Assembly (NCBI RefSeq): GCF_016888515.1
Contig: NZ_JAFEJK010000001.1
Location: 2,649,116-2,713,115, forward strand
Reading direction: 5' to 3'
From: Shimia biformata
GTDB taxonomy: Bacteria; Pseudomonadota; Alphaproteobacteria; Rhodobacterales; Rhodobacteraceae
DNA: 64,000 nt
The notes beneath the pieces were generated by a model that was not told the DNA's origin, did no database searches, and saw nothing but the letters and a program-made list of their open reading frames with translations. Position numbers and translations under genes: made by a program. Below are positions 59,104-64,000 of this stretch, in pieces; within the stretch, counting starts at the first letter, position 1, and each line of letters begins with the position of its first letter.

Positions 59104-60120
59104 ATGGCTGCGAAAAAAACGACCCAGAAAGCTGCCGCGAAATCAAACGTTTCGGGCGAAGAGCTGACACAGTATTACCGCGACATGCTGCTGATCCGCC
59201 GGTTCGAGGAAAAGGCCGGCCAGCTTTACGGCATGGGTCTGATCGGCGGTTTCTGCCACCTTTATATCGGGCAGGAAGCGGTTGTCGTCGGGCTTGAGGC
59301 CGCCGCCGAGGAGGGCGACAAGCGTATCACGTCCTATCGCGATCACGGCCATATGCTGGCCTGCGGCATGGACCCCAACGGCGTCATGGCCGAACTGACG
59401 GGCCGCATCGGGGGCTATTCCAAGGGCAAGGGCGGCTCGATGCACATGTTCTCGAAGGAGAAGCATTTTTACGGCGGTCACGGCATTGTCGCGGCGCAGG
59501 TGCCGCTGGGCGCGGGGCTGGCGTTTGCCGACAAGTACAAGGGCAATGGCCGCGTGACATTCACCTATTTCGGGGACGGCGCGGCAAACCAGGGGCAGGT
59601 TTACGAGACCTTCAACATGGCCGCCCTGTGGAAACTGCCCGTGATCTTCGTGATCGAAAACAACCAATATGCCATGGGCACGGCGCAACAGCGCTCGACC
59701 TCGACCAAGGACATTTACCATCGCGGCGAAGCCTTTGGTATTCCCGGAGAAATCGTCGATGGCATGAATGTGCTGTCGGTCAAGGAAGCCGGCGAAAAAG
59801 CGGTCATGCACTGCCGCGCCGGCAAGGGGCCGTATATTCTGGAAGTGAAGACATACCGTTATCGCGGGCACTCGATGTCGGACCCGGCGAAATACCGCAC
59901 CCGCGAGGAAGTGCAGAAGATGCGCGAGGAACGTGACCCGATCGATCAGGTCCGCGACATGCTGCTGACCGGAAAACATGCGTCCGAGGACGATCTGAAG
60001 GCCATCGACAAAGAGATCAAGGCCGTCGTCAACGCATCCGCCGATTTCGCCAAGGAAAGCCCGCTGCCGGATGTGTCCGAGCTGTGGACCGATATCTATG
60101 CAGAAGCGGAGGTGCAGTGA
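59104..60120 (+). CDS. pdhA: Pyruvate dehydrogenase E1 component, alpha subunit
   Basis: This 338-residue thiamine-diphosphate enzyme subunit decarboxylates pyruvate with PdhB. It has the ThDP/Mg motif starting G157-D-G ([15 protein letters not shown] to FVIENN), the phosphorylation-loop-like [14 protein letters not shown], and [12 protein letters not shown] near the N-terminus. A lysine/alanine-rich leader (residues 2-18) precedes the domain. AGGGCGTCGG precedes the ATG. It is the first gene of the operon; pdhB starts one base after its stop. Confidence 0.95.
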   Translation: MAAKKTTQKAAAKSNVSGEELTQYYRDMLLIRRFEEKAGQLYGMGLIGGFCHLYIGQEAVVVGLEAAAEEGDKRITSYRDHGHMLACGMDPNGVMAELTGRIGGYSKGKGGSMHMFSKEKHFYGGHGIVAAQVPLGAGLAFADKYKGNGRVTFTYFGDGAANQGQVYETFNMAALWKLPVIFVIENNQYAMGTAQQRSTSTKDIYHRGEAFGIPGEIVDGMNVLSVKEAGEKAVMHCRAGKGPYILEVKTYRYRGHSMSDPAKYRTREEVQKMREERDPIDQVRDMLLTGKHASEDDLKAIDKEIKAVVNASADFAKESPLPDVSELWTDIYAEAEVQ

Positions 60121-60121
60121 C

Positions 60122-61489
60122 ATGGCAACCGAAATTCTGATGCCCGCCCTGTCGCCGACGATGGAAGAAGGCACGCTGGCGAAATGGCTGGTGAAAGAGG
60201 GCGATACCGTGTCCTCGGGCGATATCATCGCCGAGATCGAGACCGACAAGGCGACGATGGAGTTCGAAGCGGTCGATGAAGGTGTGATCGGCAAAATCCT
60301 GGTCGCCGAAGGCACCGAGAACGTCAAGGTGAACACGGCGATTGCAGTTCTGGTGGAAGACGGCGAAGAGGTCGGCGATGTCGCGGCCTCGGCCCCTGCC
60401 CCTGCCCCGGACACCGCCGCGCCTGCCTCTGCGCCCGCAGAAGCCAAGTCCGCCCCACCCGACGCGCCGAAACCGGACACCAGCCCCGACTGGCCCGAGG
60501 GCACGCCGATGAAGCAGCAGACCGTGCGCGAGGCGTTGCGCGACGCCATGGCCGAGGAAATGCGCCGCGACGAAGACGTTTTCCTGATGGGCGAAGAGGT
60601 CGCTGAATACCAGGGCGCCTATAAGATCAGCCAGGGATTGCTGGATGAGTTCGGCTCGAAACGGGTGATCGACACGCCGATCACGGAACATGGGTTCGCC
60701 GGGATTGGTGTTGGCGCGGCCTTTGGCGGGCTGAAGCCGATTGTCGAGTTCATGACTTTCAACTTCGCGATGCAGGCGATTGACCAGATCATCAACTCTG
60801 CTGCCAAGACGCTTTATATGTCGGGCGGTCAGATGGGGGCGCCGATGGTGTTCCGAGGACCAAACGGCGCGGCGGCGCGGGTTGGCGCGCAGCACTCACA
60901 GGACTATGCCGCGTGGTATGCCCAGATACCGGGGCTGAAGGTGGCGATGCCCTATTCGGCTTCGGACGCCAAGGGGCTGCTGAAATCCGCGATCCGCGAC
61001 CCGAACCCGGTGATCTTCCTTGAGAACGAAATCCTTTATGGCCGGTCGTTCGACGTGCCCGATATCGCCGATTACACGGTGCCGTTTGGCAAGGCGCGGA
61101 TCTGGCGTGAGGGGTCGGACGTGACCATCATTTCCTTCGGGATCGGCATGAGCTATGCGCTGGAAGCCGCTGAAAAGCTTGCAGAAGACGGGATCAACGC
61201 CGAGGTGATCGACCTACGCACGCTCAGGCCCATCGACTATGACACGGTGCTGGCTTCGGTGATGAAAACCAACCGATGTGTGACCGTGGAAGAGGGTTTC
61301 CCGGTCGGATCGATCGGCAACCACCTGTCGGCGGTCATCATGGAGCGCGCGTTTGATTACCTTGACGCGCCGGTCATCAACTGCACCGGCAAGGATGTTC
61401 CGATGCCCTACGCCGCCAACCTTGAGAAACTGGCGCTGACCACCACGGATGAGGTGATCGCGGCGGTGAAACAAGTCACCTATCGCTGA
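60122..61489 (+). CDS. pdhB: Pyruvate dehydrogenase E1 beta subunit with N-terminal lipoyl domain
   Basis: This 455-residue protein carries an N-terminal lipoyl domain (1-80; lipoylated K43 in [10 protein letters not shown]) and an Ala/Pro linker (about 85-125). The transketolase-like E1 beta core (about 130-455) has [17 protein letters not shown] and [17 protein letters not shown]. The lipoyl fusion is usual in alphaproteobacteria. The first 80 residues are almost the same as those of pdhC. Confidence 0.95.
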   Translation: MATEILMPALSPTMEEGTLAKWLVKEGDTVSSGDIIAEIETDKATMEFEAVDEGVIGKILVAEGTENVKVNTAIAVLVEDGEEVGDVAASAPAPAPDTAAPASAPAEAKSAPPDAPKPDTSPDWPEGTPMKQQTVREALRDAMAEEMRRDEDVFLMGEEVAEYQGAYKISQGLLDEFGSKRVIDTPITEHGFAGIGVGAAFGGLKPIVEFMTFNFAMQAIDQIINSAAKTLYMSGGQMGAPMVFRGPNGAAARVGAQHSQDYAAWYAQIPGLKVAMPYSASDAKGLLKSAIRDPNPVIFLENEILYGRSFDVPDIADYTVPFGKARIWREGSDVTIISFGIGMSYALEAAEKLAEDGINAEVIDLRTLRPIDYDTVLASVMKTNRCVTVEEGFPVGSIGNHLSAVIMERAFDYLDAPVINCTGKDVPMPYAANLEKLALTTTDEVIAAVKQVTYR

Positions 61490-61502
61490 GGGAGGCTAGG
61501 AA

Positions 61503-61757
61503 ATGAAGAAACCAGAGTTTCAGAGCCATGGCGGCAAAGGACTAAAGTTCCCAATCGTAGGAGATGGCGAAAAGGACTGGGTTTTGATTTCGAAAGAGTT
61601 GTTGGACGATGAAGTGGGAGACAACTCCTCGGACGAAGAGCGCCAAGCCTGGGTTGAGGCAAACATTGACCAGATTTTGCAAGCTTACAAATCCAAACTT
61701 GCAGGTGGGGTCCTTAGAAAACCGTTTGATCGAATTAATGTGAGGAGGGACTCCTGA
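61503..61757 (+). CDS. Small AT-rich ORF inside the PDH operon
   Basis: This 84-residue protein ([20 protein letters not shown] at the start; [14 protein letters not shown] and [20 protein letters not shown] later) has GAGGCTAGGAA before its ATG. Its TGA overlaps the pdhC ATG by one base. GC is near 48 percent by eye, against above 60 percent for pdhB and pdhC, and codon use differs. The strand-then-helix layout is a little like DUF1488 proteins, which is only an impression. Tight coupling to pdhC implies it is translated. Function unknown. Confidence 0.65.
   Translation: MKKPEFQSHGGKGLKFPIVGDGEKDWVLISKELLDDEVGDNSSDEERQAWVEANIDQILQAYKSKLAGGVLRKPFDRINVRRDS
61743..61756 (+). promoter_or_regulatory. 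Hairpin over the pdhC ribosome-binding site
   Basis: AGGAG-GGA-CTCCT forms a 5-bp stem with a 3-base loop that contains the pdhC Shine-Dalgarno. Ribosomes translating the upstream small ORF would open it, so pdhC expression may depend on that ORF. Confidence 0.45.
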
Positions 61758-63061
61758 TGCCCACAGAAATCCTCATGCCCGCCCTGTCGCCCACGATGGA
61801 GGAAGGCACGCTGGCGAAATGGCTGGTGAAGGAAGGTGACGAGGTCGCGTCAGGCGACATCATCGCCGAAATCGAGACCGACAAGGCCACGATGGAGTTC
61901 GAGGCCGTCGATGAAGGGATCGTCGGCAAGATCCTGGTTGCCGAGGGCAGCGAAGGCGTCAAGGTGAACACGCCCATTGCGGTTCTGCTGGAAGATGGCG
62001 AAAGCGCCGACGACATTGGCGCGACGGTGGCCCCTGCCCCTGCGGACGCCGGGACAACCGCCCCCGCAGCCGCACCCGCGCCTGCCCCTGCCGCGCCTGC
62101 TGCGGCCCCCGCTGCACCAAAAGCGGCCAGCGGCGACCGGGTCTTTGCCTCGCCTCTCGCGCGGCGGATCGCGGCGGAGAAGGGCATCGACCTAGCCGCG
62201 CTGGAAGGGTCCGGCCCGCGTGGGCGGATCATCAAGGCCGATGTCGAAGCGGCGCAGCCCGGTCAGGCGAAACCCGCCGCGGCAGCCGAGGCGCCGAAAG
62301 CGGGCGCTTCCCCTGCCCCGACACCGCAGACCGTCGATGCGGGCGCGGTGGCCAAGATCTATGCCGACCGCGACTTCCAAGAGGTCAAGCTGGACGGCAT
62401 GCGCAAGACCATCGCGGCCCGGCTGACCGAGGCCAAGCAGCAGATCCCGCATTTCTATCTGCGCCGCGATATCCGTCTGGACGCGCTGATGGCCTTCCGC
62501 GCCGATCTGAACGCGCAACTGGAAAAGCGCGGGGTGAAGCTGTCGGTCAACGACTTCATCATCAAGGCCTGCGCGCTGGCGCTGCAACAGGTGCCGGATG
62601 CCAATGCGGTCTGGGCCGGTGACCGTATCCTGAAGCTGAAACCATCGGATGTCGCGGTGGCCGTTGCTATCGAAGGCGGTCTTTTCACCCCGGTTCTGCG
62701 GGATTCCGACCAGAAATCCCTGTCGGCCCTCTCCGCCGAGATGAAAGACCTCGCCACCCGCGCCCGCGACCGCAAGCTGGCCCCGCATGAATACCAGGGC
62801 GGCAGCTTTGCGATCTCGAACCTTGGCATGTTCGGCATCGACAATTTCGACGCGGTCATCAACCCGCCGCACGGCGCGATCCTTGCGGTTGGCGCAGGCG
62901 TGAAGAAACCCGTGGTTGGCAAGGACGGAGAAGTCACCGTGGCCACGGTCATGTCGGTGACCCTGTCGGTTGATCACCGCGTCATCGACGGCGCGCTGGG
63001 GGCCGAACTGTTGCAGGCGATTGTCGACAACCTGGAAAACCCGATGGCGATGCTGGCATAA
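61757..63061 (+). CDS. pdhC: Pyruvate dehydrogenase E2, dihydrolipoamide acetyltransferase
   Basis: This 434-residue E2 core protein has one lipoyl domain (1-80; K43) and Ala/Pro linkers. The peripheral-subunit-binding domain (about 132-170) reads [19 protein letters not shown] then SGPRGRI. The catalytic acetyltransferase domain (about 205-434) has the active His in [15 protein letters not shown]. It starts in a TGATG overlap with the small ORF. No E3 (lpdA) gene follows; the next gene encodes a channel. Confidence 0.95.
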   Translation: MPTEILMPALSPTMEEGTLAKWLVKEGDEVASGDIIAEIETDKATMEFEAVDEGIVGKILVAEGSEGVKVNTPIAVLLEDGESADDIGATVAPAPADAGTTAPAAAPAPAPAAPAAAPAAPKAASGDRVFASPLARRIAAEKGIDLAALEGSGPRGRIIKADVEAAQPGQAKPAAAAEAPKAGASPAPTPQTVDAGAVAKIYADRDFQEVKLDGMRKTIAARLTEAKQQIPHFYLRRDIRLDALMAFRADLNAQLEKRGVKLSVNDFIIKACALALQQVPDANAVWAGDRILKLKPSDVAVAVAIEGGLFTPVLRDSDQKSLSALSAEMKDLATRARDRKLAPHEYQGGSFAISNLGMFGIDNFDAVINPPHGAILAVGAGVKKPVVGKDGEVTVATVMSVTLSVDHRVIDGALGAELLQAIVDNLENPMAMLA

Positions 63062-63072
63062 GGGCACACGGC

Positions 63073-63672
63073 ATGCCCCAGCACCATATCTGGCCAACCG
63101 TTGTCAATTGCCTGGCGCCGGCATGTTTCCTGTGCCTGGCCGCGCTGTTTGCCGGGTTCGGGGCAGAAAACATCCTCTCCAACAGCATATTTGGAGTCCC
63201 ATCGGTTTATCCCGGGCTCGCGCTGATCTGTGTTGCGCTGTTTTCGATCTTCCGGTCGCATTTCAACCATTCGGTCGACGACCGGCTGGTCTGGTTGGCG
63301 ATTTTCGTCAGCGGCATCGCGCTGATCCTGTTCTTCGCGCTTCTCTATCGGGCCGAGGGGATTCTCTGTACCGCGCCGCTTTGCCCGGGAACCAGCGGCG
63401 TCATGCTGTCCGATCCCAGGTTTCTGACACCGATCGGGACCAGCCATGTGGCCGACTGGCTGCCGGTCACATCCGGCGCGCCGGTGGTCTCTCTGGATCA
63501 GGGGTTCGTTAGCGGTCTTTACTATTCCACCGTGACCTTCACAACTCTGGGCTATGGTGACTTCCAACCGGTCGTGCGGATGCGCACCATTGCCGGAATA
63601 GAGGCGCTGATCGGATATGGGTTTCTTGGGATGGTCGTCGGTCTGCTGATCGACCTTGGCAACAAGCGCTGA
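63073..63672 (+). CDS. Two-TM potassium channel family protein
   Basis: This 199-residue membrane protein has four hydrophobic stretches and a pore region YYSTVTFTTLGYGDFQPV containing the selectivity filter TLGYGD, followed by a helix (IEALIGYGFLGMVVGLLI). It lacks an RCK domain. It begins 11 bp after pdhC and may be on the operon tail. Confidence 0.87.
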   Translation: MPQHHIWPTVVNCLAPACFLCLAALFAGFGAENILSNSIFGVPSVYPGLALICVALFSIFRSHFNHSVDDRLVWLAIFVSGIALILFFALLYRAEGILCTAPLCPGTSGVMLSDPRFLTPIGTSHVADWLPVTSGAPVVSLDQGFVSGLYYSTVTFTTLGYGDFQPVVRMRTIAGIEALIGYGFLGMVVGLLIDLGNKR

Positions 63673-63688
63673 TTGACCAGAATTGGGC

Positions 63689-63793
63689 TCAGCCCAGAAT
63701 CGCGGCCTGTGCCAAAACGACAAGACCAATGAAAGAGATGCCGGTCAGCGCAGCATTCACTTTGTATTTTTGAATTGCTTGGCGCAAGCTCAT
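63689..63793 (-). CDS. 34-residue membrane peptide
   Basis: A perfect GGAGGA lies 4 bases before the ATG of a 34-codon frame: MSLRQAIQKYKVNAALTG followed by a hydrophobic helix (ISFIGLVVLAQAAI). It has one amphipathic-basic and one membrane segment. It is convergent with the channel gene and below the usual annotation cutoff. Function unknown. Confidence 0.6.
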   Translation of the reverse strand: MSLRQAIQKYKVNAALTGISFIGLVVLAQAAILG

Positions 63794-63867
63794 GACATCC
63801 TCCTTTCTTCTGCCTCTGACATATATCGTGAAGGTAAACCTATTGCAAATAGTGCCAAGCGGTTTGG

Positions 63868-63890
63868 TCAGGCGGAAAATCCCCGCCTGA
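63868..63890. terminator. Hairpin after cysE
   Basis: TCAGGCGG and CCGCCTGA form an 8-bp stem around AAAATCC. It is 8 bp after the cysE stop on the minus strand. No strong T run follows, so termination is likely but not certain. Confidence 0.5.
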
Positions 63891-63897
63891 CAGCGCT

Positions 63898-64000
63898 TTA
63901 CCCCTTGAACCGCTGATCCATGCTGACCGAAGGCTGGTCGCAGCCCGCTTCGCCGACGATCTTTGCGGGAACACCGGCGACGGTCTTGCAGGGCGGCACT
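63898..64000 (-). CDS. cysE: Serine acetyltransferase, C-terminal end (partial)
   Basis: Thirty-three codons are visible: VPPCKTVAGVPAKIVG followed by a tail ending SMDQRFKG and TAA. PAGTTVAGVPAK-type sequence is the last left-handed helix turn and tail of CysE, which acetylates serine for cysteine synthesis. The rest lies outside the window. It would supply O-acetylserine to the cysK product encoded at 12799. Confidence 0.75.
   Translation of the reverse strand, partial: VPPCKTVAGVPAKIVGEAGCDQPSVSMDQRFKG

Overview
The window reads as chromosomal DNA of a marine Rhodobacteraceae (roseobacter-group) alphaproteobacterium. The evidence is high GC coding DNA, a circularly permuted two-piece tmRNA with an alphaproteobacterial tag (ANDNRAPVAVAA), the trgA-trgB-cysK tellurite locus known from Rhodobacter, a DMSP demethylation pair (dmdA-acuI), and a PDH E1 beta subunit carrying its own lipoyl domain. 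All assignments come from reading the sequence; no database search was run.

Positions 1-9435 are an accessory block: a truncated Tat-exported metallo-beta-lactamase-fold gene, an IS3-family element (IS407-like) with a canonical -1 slippery heptamer, a serine-recombinase module (small ORF, DUF2924-type protein, recombinase, 128-aa partner), then a tightly overlapping two-gene pair. That pair encodes a 517-aa protein of unknown function and a 776-aa protein with two phospholipase-D-like half-sites, and is the best candidate here for an undescribed, possibly defensive, system. A zinc-ribbon gene with its terminator and tRNA-Ser(GGA) close the block.

Positions 9600-24500 are core genome. A minus-strand run holds cfa-like, trgA, trgB, cysK, an MscS-family channel and an AlaX-like editing protein. 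A second minus-strand run holds DUF2182, DUF1326, DinB, dmdA, acuI, HIT, EamA and an aminotransferase. A divergent GntR/FadR-type regulator faces the second run across two TGTC-N-GACA operators, the second of which abuts its own start codon.

Positions 24500-33000 hold an M23 lipoprotein, two outer-membrane barrel candidates, permuted ssrA, a chromate transporter, the ClpXP adaptor sspB (which acts on ssrA-tagged proteins), a LysR regulator, an SRPBCC protein and fumC with a strong terminator. Positions 33200-35730 encode two exported proteins; one consists mainly of 81 Gly-Gln dipeptides and 16 Gly-Gly-Asn tripeptides.

Positions 36200-47000 are housekeeping (DUF2189, DUF4169, RHH, sufE, rnd, purN-purM), a second MBL gene with a divergent LysR whose frame ends inside a tRNA(CAT), and an operon of retropepsin-like protease, inactive-transglutaminase membrane protein and ATP-grasp ligase. 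Positions 47078-50278 carry a 1066-aa soluble reductive dehalogenase fused to its own reductase. An orphan histidine kinase, an MBL hydrolase and tRNA-Asn follow. Downstream of tRNA-Asn is a lower-GC patch with repeated TAGGCAAAT boxes that looks like a former integration site.

Positions 53600-64000 hold a TfoX-C protein, ndk, an ABC-F ATPase, MarC, an aspartic protease, an FtsB/DivIC-like protein, the pyruvate dehydrogenase operon (pdhA-pdhB-small AT-rich ORF-pdhC) behind a perfect inverted repeat, an ion channel, a 34-aa membrane peptide and the 3' end of cysE.
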